The position numbers and the translations under genes are program-made. A stretch of DNA of 64,000 bases. Source: a virus. The stretch covers positions 1 to 64,000 of the IMG/VR virus record IMGVR_UViG_3300042458_002038. One strand, given 5' to 3'. The notes under the pieces were generated by a model. The model searched no databases. It was not told where the DNA came from and worked only from the letters and a program-made list of their open reading frames with translations. Positions 49,375-56,789 of the stretch are shown piece after piece (position 1 is the first letter of the stretch; every line of letters starts with the position of its first letter).

Positions 49375-49546
49375 TTGATTGTGTACCAAATATATTGTAT
49401 ACCTGCTCAAAGAATGCGCGTGTCATTTTTTCATTGTTTGGCGATTCAATTTCCTCAAGCAATGGATTGGTCAATACATCTTGATCAGCCAAACCATATT
49501 CGCGTTTCCATTCTTTAAGCGTCTTTTTTTCGTTTTCTAAATTCAT
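49355..49546 (-). CDS. Small unknown protein
   Basis: 63 residues, charged, helical. Overlaps both neighbours. Confidence 0.55.
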   Translation of the reverse strand: MNLENEKKTLKEWKREYGLADQDVLTNPLLEEIESPNNEKMTRAFFEQVYNIFGTQSNGSYLI

Positions 49547-49749
49547 ATTGTGTTTTTATTTAATAGTTCGCAAAATTCCTTATATGATATTGGAGTATCA
49601 TCTGCAACAATCACTGTCACATTTTCATCATAGTGTAACCAGTCAGCTACGCTTTTCTTGCTGAAAGCTTTATCCCAATTGGACCGCCCTTCACTGCTGA
49701 GAATGCCGCTCTTAATTTCAGCACCTGTTATATCATTCTTACTTGCCAT
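49543..49749 (-). CDS. Small unknown protein
   Basis: 68 residues; no motif beyond VTVIVADDTP. ATGA-type overlap with neighbours. Confidence 0.55.
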   Translation of the reverse strand: MASKNDITGAEIKSGILSSEGRSNWDKAFSKKSVADWLHYDENVTVIVADDTPISYKEFCELLNKNTI

Positions 49750-49954
49750 AAAGGTTTTCCTTTACCATTTGAGAATAAGAATCTTCATGTTCATAGCTAT
49801 TAAAAATGTAATCAAAAAGCCATGAGTTGTCTTCATCAAGATCACACTCTTCACATAGAGTAGAGTATACGGTTTCTTGAAGTTTGTTTAAATCGCTTAT
49901 TGCGCTGCGCGCAGTTTCAATCTTCGCTATCTGTTCTTGTGTTAACTTTTTCAT
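49739..49954 (-). CDS. Small unknown protein
   Basis: 71 residues, acidic, helical. No family recognised. Confidence 0.55.
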   Translation of the reverse strand: MKKLTQEQIAKIETARSAISDLNKLQETVYSTLCEECDLDEDNSWLFDYIFNSYEHEDSYSQMVKENLYGK

Positions 49955-50084
49955 ATCTTTCAGTTGATCTGTTCAATGCAAGTGCATAATTTAATTGTTT
50001 AATAGTCCGAGCATCACTATAAAAAGTTTTGCCTCGGAAAGTATACAATTCTTGTTTAGTTGTTTCTTCAGTACCATCGGTCAT
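49917..50084 (-). CDS. Small unknown protein
   Basis: 55 residues, Thr/Glu-rich, overlapping both flanking genes (17 and 38 nt). Contains YTFRGKTFYSD. Confidence 0.5.
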   Translation of the reverse strand: MTDGTEETTKQELYTFRGKTFYSDARTIKQLNYALALNRSTERYEKVNTRTDSED

Positions 50085-50772
50085 ATTTTTTTCTATATTC
50101 GTTTATGAGATTTTGAGTTTTAGACAGTTTGATTGCAAGATCTTCAATGCCGAAAATTGGCTGATCTTCAATCAGTACTGCTTCGATGTTGTCAATAAGA
50201 CGCTGCTCAGCATTTGGATTTTTATGACGCATTTCATGACATCGCGCGCGATTTTCAGCCATGGCCGCTTCTCTCGCAGTACGGCGATCCTCAATTTCTT
50301 GTTGTGTATATTTGACTGGTAGTGTATGTTCGCTCTGCGAAATTTGAATCAGTTGCCCATTTTGAAACAATGATTTATATTCAACCCAACCATCCGCAAA
50401 CATATCTTGTTGATAGTCATCACCAGTTTTTTTATCAGCATGAGGATAACTGTCATAAAAATGAACCGCTCCGTTAAAGTGAAGACACGGTTCTGTCCAT
50501 TCGCGAACTACTTTACTGTAGCCGCGATTAAACAATGCCTCTATTGGAGTTGCATCCTCTTTTACATTTTCAGGCGTGTCGACCCATTCGTATTGCTTAC
50601 AGTCAGCCAACAAGTATCCGTCTGCAGTAATGCTGTATGAAGTCATGCTTTGATCTGGCGTATCTTTAGTTTGAAACGCAATGTCTCCGACACTTTTGCC
50701 CCAGCGATCAATCAATGCCTGTGGGCACGAAGGCAGTGGATATTCACAATGTATATAGTCAAAAAGTCCCAT
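50068..50772 (-). CDS. Conserved phage protein, unknown
   Basis: 234 residues. Starts MGLFDYIHCEYPLP, a signature of an uncharacterised family seen in many phages; helical C-terminal half. Second gene after rtcB. Confidence 0.65.
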   Translation of the reverse strand: MGLFDYIHCEYPLPSCPQALIDRWGKSVGDIAFQTKDTPDQSMTSYSITADGYLLADCKQYEWVDTPENVKEDATPIEALFNRGYSKVVREWTEPCLHFNGAVHFYDSYPHADKKTGDDYQQDMFADGWVEYKSLFQNGQLIQISQSEHTLPVKYTQQEIEDRRTAREAAMAENRARCHEMRHKNPNAEQRLIDNIEAVLIEDQPIFGIEDLAIKLSKTQNLINEYRKKYDRWY

Positions 50773-50808
50773 AGTATTATATATTAAGCGGTTTATTTTT
50801 CAAACAGT

Positions 50809-51993
50809 TTAGTCCTTATACGGATCATACACATCGGCACCTGCCATAGCAACGCCTAATGGCTTCAGCTGATGTAGGATTTGCACGGTATCACCTTGAG
50901 CAGCCAACACATCGGTCAAACGCTTGTAGGCATGTGGGCTTTCATCACATCCTCCACCACGCAGCTCAACATTTGCATCGGATAGCCATTGGTCCATCAT
51001 GTGTTGTGAAACTTTACCTTCACTAACACGAACTTTTTGACCGCCTTTCCATTTGCATTTGCCAGCAGCTTCAGTACGGCTCATGACACGACCAGCACCA
51101 TGAACGGTTGAATAGAGTGCAGCTGCCGACAAGTCGCTTTGCGCACCTTGCAAGATAACACTGTTTTCTCCCATGGTACCACCAACAAATCCACGTTGCC
51201 CTGGCCAAGCTGGAGTTGCACCTTTACGAACAACCCACAGGTCAACACCTTGATGCTGTTCGCGCCAAGCATAGTTGTGGTGATTGTGAACTTCATCAAT
51301 GATGTCGGCAGACAGGATTCGTGCAACTTCAGCGCACACCCAATCACGACCAGCATATGCATAGTCACCTGCCAATTGCATTGCAGCGATATATTCACGA
51401 CCAAGATCGGTATGCACATCAAGCAACACTGGATCCACAAGGATTCCATCAGTCCCACCGCCAGCTTTGATGTAATGCGAAGCAATTTTGTGGCCAAGAC
51501 CGCGGCTGCCAAAGTGAACGCCAATCCAGATACGCTCCGCTTCATCTGCAAAGATGTCAACATAATGGTTGCCGCTGCCTACAGTACCCAATTGACCGCG
51601 AGCCATATCTTTAAGAGGGCTCAGCATTTCAATGTCAGACCATTGATCAGCATCAAACAATTCATGGTCAACTTTGGTTTTGTTTACACGACCAATTCCA
51701 AACGAGACATTGGCTACAACTTCATCCATGATGCGTGAAATATCACCTTTCACGTCGGAAAGAGTAGCGTTGGTAAGCACTGCTTTGTTGCCACAGCCAA
51801 TGTCAAAACCTACACCGCTTGGCGAGATGTGATCACGATAAGCAATCACACCGCCCACAGGAACGGCATAACCTAGATGATGATCGGCCATCAAAGCGGC
51901 AGCATGCGCACCTTTGCGCAAGCAGTTGTCCATTTGATCCACTGCGTTTTGCAATGGGTCTCCAAATACTGAGATGTTGTTTAAAACTTTCAT
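50809..51993 (-). CDS. rtcB: RtcB-type RNA ligase
   Basis: 394 residues. RtcB signatures: HHLGYAVPVGGV, SGVGFDIGCGNKA (Mn-binding Asp/Cys), HFGSRGLGH, HNHHNYAW and GAGRVMSRTEA near the C-terminal half. Joins 2',3'-cyclic phosphate (or 3'-phosphate) ends to 5'-OH ends with GTP. In a phage it could reseal tRNAs cut by host anticodon nucleases. Confidence 0.95.
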   Translation of the reverse strand: MKVLNNISVFGDPLQNAVDQMDNCLRKGAHAAALMADHHLGYAVPVGGVIAYRDHISPSGVGFDIGCGNKAVLTNATLSDVKGDISRIMDEVVANVSFGIGRVNKTKVDHELFDADQWSDIEMLSPLKDMARGQLGTVGSGNHYVDIFADEAERIWIGVHFGSRGLGHKIASHYIKAGGGTDGILVDPVLLDVHTDLGREYIAAMQLAGDYAYAGRDWVCAEVARILSADIIDEVHNHHNYAWREQHQGVDLWVVRKGATPAWPGQRGFVGGTMGENSVILQGAQSDLSAAALYSTVHGAGRVMSRTEAAGKCKWKGGQKVRVSEGKVSQHMMDQWLSDANVELRGGGCDESPHAYKRLTDVLAAQGDTVQILHQLKPLGVAMAGADVYDPYKD

Positions 51994-51997
51994 AATG

Positions 51998-52330
51998 TTA
52001 TTGAGCTGCGATCATGCGATCGTCTTCTACGGTAAATTCGTTCCATTCATCGCCTTCTTCTGAGTAACTTTCAAGGTCAAGGTTCTCTTGCCATTCTTCA
52101 TTTTGTTCAACTCCATTTTGGATAAACTCAAAAAGAAGCTCAACTGCGCCTGGGTTGTCAGCGAGAAAATTGACAATGTAATGTTGACCGATAAACTGCC
52201 CTTGGCGGTAGCCTAGATCTTCACAAAGGCTTTCAAGGTTGCGAACGCCTTCACATCCTTCGGTGCGGAGACGGCCATGAAAGCGATCTTCAAGGTAAGC
52301 ATCATACAATTCGTTGGTATCTTTGGTCAT
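51998..52330 (-). CDS. Acidic protein, unknown
   Basis: 110 residues, strongly acidic C-terminal half (SYSEEGDEW). Precedes rtcB by 4 nt. DNA mimicry is conceivable from charge only. Confidence 0.6.
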   Translation of the reverse strand: MTKDTNELYDAYLEDRFHGRLRTEGCEGVRNLESLCEDLGYRQGQFIGQHYIVNFLADNPGAVELLFEFIQNGVEQNEEWQENLDLESYSEEGDEWNEFTVEDDRMIAAQ

Positions 52331-52349
52331 AATATAGTGTGTGTTAAGA

Positions 52350-52535
52350 TTAGCGGTTGCCGGTTTCGGCTGTGTCCTTCAGAGTAGCAAAGAAACTGTA
52401 TGCAAAGGTGAGGCCGAGTGCAGCCCACAATGCATTCACATTGTACTCTTGAGGAATGATGTTAGCTTGATGAACAAGAAGATAAACGCCGATGTGGGCA
52501 AGTGCGGCGATGGCTGTAAGTAGTGCAATTTTCAT
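52350..52535 (-). CDS. Small membrane protein
   Basis: 61 residues with two hydrophobic helices (about 3-22 and 34-50). Unknown. Confidence 0.6.
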   Translation of the reverse strand: MKIALLTAIAALAHIGVYLLVHQANIIPQEYNVNALWAALGLTFAYSFFATLKDTAETGNR

Positions 52536-52545
52536 AATGTATTTT

Positions 52546-52680
52546 TTATCGGCAGGCTTTCTTTGAGCCTTCTTTTTTTCGGTCTTTAAAGTAAACGGTG
52601 GCTGGAGCAGATTTATGGCGAGTCAATGCACGTAGTGCAATTGGGCTATAGTCAAAGGTGAGGCTTTTGTTCTTTTTCAT
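52546..52680 (-). CDS. Small basic protein
   Basis: 44 residues from MKKNKSLTF; basic (KDRKKEGSKKACR end). The start avoids overlap with the upstream gene, which ends 1 nt away. Confidence 0.5.
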   Translation of the reverse strand: MKKNKSLTFDYSPIALRALTRHKSAPATVYFKDRKKEGSKKACR

Positions 52681-52681
52681 A

Positions 52682-52882
52682 TTAAAAACCAGCGGTGTTG
52701 ATGCTTGCTTTTTGAAGGCGGTCAAACTCTTCGGTAATGACGCTTTGATATTCGCTTTCAGTGTCGGTGCTTTCCTTGACCGAAACGCTTTTGACAAATT
52801 CGGCTTCAGCTGCGTGGCGCTTAGCGATTTGGGCGATCAGATTCTTACGGGCGGCGAGAGCAGGAGTGGAAGTATTTTTCAT
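52682..52882 (-). CDS. Small helical protein
   Basis: 66 residues, helical. The mRNA leader CTTGTAAGGAAACACC resembles the other early leaders, although no good -35/-10 pair is visible. Confidence 0.58.
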   Translation of the reverse strand: MKNTSTPALAARKNLIAQIAKRHAAEAEFVKSVSVKESTDTESEYQSVITEEFDRLQKASINTAGF

Positions 52883-52911
52883 AATGTTGTGGTGTTTCCT
52901 TACAAGATTGT

Positions 52912-53028
52912 TTAGTTTTTATTTGAACGCTGATTGAGGCAAAGGCAGGCTGCCATTACAACGGTTTGCACCATGATTGCTACGAAGAAGATAATCAGTA
53001 CAGATTCAAGCGTTTGGTCGAGATTCAT
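52912..53028 (-). CDS. 38-residue membrane peptide
   Basis: MNLDQTLESV followed by one transmembrane helix with Cys, basic end. First ORF after promoter E14. Unknown. Confidence 0.58.
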   Translation of the reverse strand: MNLDQTLESVLIIFFVAIMVQTVVMAACLCLNQRSNKN

Positions 53029-53066
53029 ATTTTGTGGTGGTTTGTGGCGGATTGCCTTACGAGATT

Positions 53067-53095
53067 ATTATACACTAAAAAATCCCACATGTAAA
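53067..53095 (-). promoter_or_regulatory. Early promoter E14
   Basis: -35 TTTACA (53090-53095), 17 bp, -10 TATAAT (53067-53072); leader GTAAGG. Confidence 0.9.
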
Positions 53096-53153
53096 GGACT
53101 TTTTTCAGTAAAAATGCATATTTTTGCATTTTTGTTGAAAATCAACGAGTTAC
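53096..53153 (-). repeat. Promoter-upstream repeat module R4
   Basis: GTAACTCGTTGATTTTCAAC then AAAATGCAAAAATATGCATT; near-identical in its first half to R2. Confidence 0.7.
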
Positions 53154-53161
53154 AGAGGCAT

Positions 53162-53206
53162 AAAAAATCCTCGGGCCGCAAGATTTTGCAGATTCCGAGG
53201 ATTTTT
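53162..53206 (-). terminator. Strong (bidirectional) terminator
   Basis: 12-bp stem AAAAATCCTCGG (53163-53174) / CCGAGGATTTTT (53195-53206) with T-run on the minus strand. Separates the 53223 gene from promoter E14. Confidence 0.9.
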
Positions 53207-53222
53207 GGCAGTTTTAGGAGAA

Positions 53223-53459
53223 TCAGATGATTCCACGGGCCTTGAGCGTAACTTTGCTATAGTCCTTCAGTAAAGCCTTGATTTGAGCAGGCGAAAGTTT
53301 AGGCTTTACTGGGACTTCAGGAGAAGGAGAAGGAATTGCGGTTTTAGCAGTTTTGACGGCAGGAGTTTTAGCAGCCTTGACAGCTTTCTTTTTGTCAGTT
53401 GCAATTACTGTAGTTTCTTCTGCGACATTAGGATCGGTGATAATATTTTTATTAGCCAT
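53223..53459 (-). CDS. Lys/Ala/Pro-rich basic protein
   Basis: 78 residues; histone-H1-like composition (KKAVKAAKTPAVKTAKTA), then a short helical C-terminus. Late box 5 nt upstream, so a late DNA-binding or DNA-condensing role is plausible. Confidence 0.62.
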   Translation of the reverse strand: MANKNIITDPNVAEETTVIATDKKKAVKAAKTPAVKTAKTAIPSPSPEVPVKPKLSPAQIKALLKDYSKVTLKARGII

Positions 53460-53464
53460 ACATT

Positions 53465-53472
53465 TATTTATA
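53465..53472 (-). promoter_or_regulatory. Late promoter
   Basis: TATAAATA, 5 nt before the ATG at 53459. Confidence 0.72.
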
Positions 53473-54409
53473 AGCTTCGTACTGCAAAATCAATTGCTCT
53501 CGCACTTTCATTTTCCATTGGGCGGTTCTTATACCAGCCGCCAGTATCATTGTCTATATCTTTACACAGGCGCGCAACTTCAGCTGATGTAATAGGATAA
53601 CCTCTTTTCATTGCGTTTGCGGCAATACTCATCATAATCTTATACATCATATGATACCAGCCGCCAGCTTGGATGGTACGATACTCTGCAACCATTCGCT
53701 TGTTGACAAATGGGCAATCGGCATATGAAGTCCACTTGTATGATGTGTTGGTTAACTTTTCTTTGCGGTATTGCTCAATCTTACGACGCATTTCTTCAGG
53801 CAGTTTATCAGACAATGATAGGCGCTGAAGGTTACCAGTCCATGGATGCTTTGCCATAATCTCATACGGATCAATCATTGGCGCTTCACGGTTGCTAAAG
53901 ATAAACTTTTTGGAGTTTGGATAAAGTGCTGGCACATAATACATTCGGCTTAAGTCTTTGGTTTGAGGATCGCCCAATCCATTATACTCTTTATTTAAAG
54001 CATACCAAAGGTGACGTATGCGATCCGCCGGCACTTCACATGTAAGAGGCAATACCACTCTAAACTTTGGATGCTCGTCGGTTGAGCTGGCAGAGCTGTA
54101 ACATACATATCTCACATCTCTAAATACACTTATTGCATCCATCCAATGGCCTTCATATGTGTCAACATCAAGTGCCGCCCAACCAGCCCACGCTGTTACA
54201 TTAGCATTTGCTCGAGTAGTGCCAGCCGTAAATATCGCTGGACTAATAAGTGCACTGCCATCTTTACGCTCATCCTTCTTCGGCTTGTACCCAGGTTGAT
54301 CGCTCAACTTGTATAGCAATCTTTCAAATGCGTCCCATGTATTAAATGACAATTGACGGTGTGTCTTGTTGTCATAGATACTTTTAAAGATGGTCAGACT
54401 ATACTTCAT
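53468..54409 (-). CDS. Primase-like (archaeo-eukaryotic primase superfamily) protein
   Basis: 313 residues. AALDVDTYEGHW (D81, D83) is the AEP-type acidic pair; YVCYSSASSTDEHPKFRVVLPL follows as in RepB/PrimPol-like primases. The C-terminal half is helical, with a possible PriCT-like region. T4 uses a TOPRIM primase (gp61), which is not in this window. Overlaps the MazG-like gene by 4 nt. Confidence 0.65.
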   Translation of the reverse strand: MKYSLTIFKSIYDNKTHRQLSFNTWDAFERLLYKLSDQPGYKPKKDERKDGSALISPAIFTAGTTRANANVTAWAGWAALDVDTYEGHWMDAISVFRDVRYVCYSSASSTDEHPKFRVVLPLTCEVPADRIRHLWYALNKEYNGLGDPQTKDLSRMYYVPALYPNSKKFIFSNREAPMIDPYEIMAKHPWTGNLQRLSLSDKLPEEMRRKIEQYRKEKLTNTSYKWTSYADCPFVNKRMVAEYRTIQAGGWYHMMYKIMMSIAANAMKRGYPITSAEVARLCKDIDNDTGGWYKNRPMENESARAIDFAVRSL

Positions 54410-54918
54410 GCGTGATCAGCAAATGCTTTTTGGATAAGTCCATGATTGCCTGTATGATCTGGAGCGCACCAGTTGTCCGGTTTAATCAAATCAGGTAATG
54501 AAAGTGGGTTTGGTCTGCTCTCTTTAATTCCAACGCGCTTAGTCATGTTTGCTTGCAGCACTTCAAACCAGGCTTTTTGAAAATCAACTTGAAGCAGGTC
54601 TAGTGTACCAGCCGCTACAACAATAATATCTATCAGGCTGTCAACAATTTCTTCACTGTTGCGCTCAATGATTGCAGCCTTGCCTTCATTAACTTCTTCT
54701 TGCAAAAAGTCATAACGGAATTTGATAAAGCTGGTTAGATTATCAGCTGATAAGTTTTCAACTGCATCATTGACTCCATAATACTGATGCATCATATGCA
54801 TATCGGTACTAACGTCTTCTTCAACACGTTTGCCACAGGCCCAGAGTTCAAGAATCTGTTCCCAACGGTGTGCTGCTTGTCTTTGCATATGTGCTTCTGG
54901 TGTATTTGTGGTATTCAT
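54406..54918 (-). CDS. MazG-like NTP pyrophosphohydrolase
   Basis: 170 residues. Helical metal-binding motif LQEEVNEGKAA (EExxE-like) and VDSLIDIIVVAAG (E/D-x3-D). All-alpha NTP-PPase fold. Could serve as the dCTP/dUTP-clearing activity expected with a hydroxymethyl-dCMP pathway, or in nucleotide house-cleaning. Confidence 0.75.
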   Translation of the reverse strand: MNTTNTPEAHMQRQAAHRWEQILELWACGKRVEEDVSTDMHMMHQYYGVNDAVENLSADNLTSFIKFRYDFLQEEVNEGKAAIIERNSEEIVDSLIDIIVVAAGTLDLLQVDFQKAWFEVLQANMTKRVGIKESRPNPLSLPDLIKPDNWCAPDHTGNHGLIQKAFADHA

Positions 54919-54931
54919 ATATTGTAATTTA

Positions 54932-56014
54932 TTAACAGAAAAAGTCTTCTAGACTTGCACGCGGTTCTGCGCTCCAGCCAATTGCATCAAGAATAAGTTC
55001 AAGTGGTTCAATGAAAGTCTTGTTGAACTGATGATCATAATTGACATACTTGTTCATATCAAATTCAACTGGCAGTGTATCCACAAATCCAATAACATTT
55101 TCGGCTGTTGGGTTGGGCATCTTGAGAGGAATGTATTTGATACGGTCACCGCTTTGGATTGGTTGATATGTATCGGATAATCCTTTCTGCTTAAGCATAT
55201 GATTATACATTAGAGCAGCACGCACATGCATTGGTGTACCTTTCTTATAGATGGTTTGTTTATCACGCCACTTTACAATATCAGTAATACCTCGTGGAAA
55301 AGCAACCTGTTCAATTGGGATGGTTGCAAAATGCGCACGAAACATTGCAATTGCAGCCTGCGTCTTAGCTTCATCCTCATTGATAATAATCTTAAAGATT
55401 TCCTTGAATGCGCCGCGGCATACTTTAGGAGTACTGCTTTTGATTGCTTCGATACCCATCATTTTGATTTTTGGTTCGGTATACTGCACTCCTTCATTGT
55501 TGTGAATATTAAGAATGTATCGCTTCTTAGCAGTCCAGATTCCACGGTCAGCAATAGCCTCCCGCTTCATAACCATTGCAGGTTTATAAACATTGGTAAG
55601 ATCGGCAAGGCTATCAAATGCTTTCTTAAGCATCGGCTCAACGGCCTTGCTGCCAAATTCATCAAGGAATGCAACTGGATTGTTGGGCTTAAACTTTTCA
55701 ATCACATCTTTTACGTGAATATACAAACTGTCCGTGTCAGCTGCAATAACTCGATCCACAACGCCGTCATCCTTAAGGAATTTGCTAAGCCAAACATTAG
55801 CATGCTCTTCAGCCCAGCGAATAACCAACTGACCAGTAAGAGTAATACCTTCAGCAACTGCAATATCAAAGTAACGGAAATAGTTGTTGCCGATAGCACC
55901 GTAAAGTGAATTGAGCAAAATCTTTAGACACATCTGTTCTGTCTCAAGACGTGAAATTTCGGTTTCAAGAACCGCAAGCTGTGATTTAAGTTGTGTATCA
56001 GTTAAGTGCGTCAT
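54932..56014 (-). CDS. 43B: DNA polymerase gp43, C-terminal half
   Basis: 360 residues. Starts in a helix, then motif B KILLNSLYGA (about 30-39) and motif C DTDSLYIHV (about 92-100), thumb, and a C-terminal tail GASLEDFFC-type clamp-binding end (RASLEDFFC). Family-B polymerase C-part that must associate with the 56784-58310 product; no intein sequence at the break. Its ATG overlaps the endonuclease gene by 17 nt. Confidence 0.92.
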   Translation of the reverse strand: MTHLTDTQLKSQLAVLETEISRLETEQMCLKILLNSLYGAIGNNYFRYFDIAVAEGITLTGQLVIRWAEEHANVWLSKFLKDDGVVDRVIAADTDSLYIHVKDVIEKFKPNNPVAFLDEFGSKAVEPMLKKAFDSLADLTNVYKPAMVMKREAIADRGIWTAKKRYILNIHNNEGVQYTEPKIKMMGIEAIKSSTPKVCRGAFKEIFKIIINEDEAKTQAAIAMFRAHFATIPIEQVAFPRGITDIVKWRDKQTIYKKGTPMHVRAALMYNHMLKQKGLSDTYQPIQSGDRIKYIPLKMPNPTAENVIGFVDTLPVEFDMNKYVNYDHQFNKTFIEPLELILDAIGWSAEPRASLEDFFC

Positions 56015-56747
56015 ATAATTTATTAAAACAATTCATTTTAGTTTGGTGAATTTCTTTATCGGAAAATCTTATTACAGTATAGCCTTCAGATACTGCAAAT
56101 GAATCAAATGCATTGTCTTTGGTCTTTTGTTGTTCATTTTCATGCCAGTATTCTCCATCTATTTCTACTAGAAGCCTACGGTTAATAATAACAAAATCAA
56201 ACCTATGTGTAAATGGTTTAATTTGGAATTGGCGACTATATTCAATTTCATTTTTATCGCACCATGCGGCAAAGAGTCGTTCTGGTTTAGTAAAACGGTA
56301 TTTTCCTTCAGTGACACGGTGTACTCCAATTTCCCCATTAAAGCATTTTTCTTGTTGAGTTTTTCTCTTTTCGGGTGTCCATAATCTATTGGTATAATCA
56401 CTCATTCTTTTTGGTGTTAAGCCATATCTCTTAACAAGACCGCATATGGTGGCTTTAACTGAACCAATCTCATTTGCTATTTCTTGATAAGTCATATTTT
56501 TTTCATACAACATTATCTTAAGAGTTTCTTCATCAAGTAATGGTTTATGTGAATCTGCCATTCTTTGCCTGACTACTTTACTTTTTGAGTGAGAAAGTAA
56601 ATCAGGAAATTCACTTTTTATTTTTTTATAAAATGCGTGATAATTCAATGAATGTTTTTCACATAAGAAACCTAATGAATTTCCTGATTGAATTTCCGAT
56701 ACTACCGTATCGTAATGCTGGTCTAACTGATATTGATATTTTGGCAT
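55998..56747 (-). CDS. Vsr-like (EDxHD-type) homing endonuclease in gene 43 (HEG F)
   Basis: 249 residues. Two N-terminal helix-turn-helix segments, then a Vsr-like nuclease domain with RFDFVI, VEIDGEYWH and the KDNAFDSFAVSEGY helix. Located at the gene 43 break. A late box sits in a 14-bp hairpin (56744-56759 with 56776-56789, TT bulge) that includes its start codon and the stop codon of 43A. Confidence 0.88.
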   Translation of the reverse strand: MPKYQYQLDQHYDTVVSEIQSGNSLGFLCEKHSLNYHAFYKKIKSEFPDLLSHSKSKVVRQRMADSHKPLLDEETLKIMLYEKNMTYQEIANEIGSVKATICGLVKRYGLTPKRMSDYTNRLWTPEKRKTQQEKCFNGEIGVHRVTEGKYRFTKPERLFAAWCDKNEIEYSRQFQIKPFTHRFDFVIINRRLLVEIDGEYWHENEQQKTKDNAFDSFAVSEGYTVIRFSDKEIHQTKMNCFNKLYDALN

Positions 56748-56789
56748 AATTAAGTATAAGCGTGTTCATTAGTATTTATACTTTTATGC
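56744..56789 (-). promoter_or_regulatory. Start-codon hairpin with late promoter, HEG F
   Basis: Arms GCATAA-AAGTATAA / TTATACTT-AA-TTATGC on the minus strand. TATAAATA is at 56773-56780; ATG 56745-56747 lies in the 3' arm. Confidence 0.75.

Noticed and set aside
51998-52330. Anti-restriction DNA mimic
   Set aside because: Only overall acidity supports it; no known family match could be recognised.
55226-55909. 227-codon + strand ORF within 43B
   Set aside because: Antisense shadow of the polymerase; the polymerase motifs are unambiguous on the minus strand.
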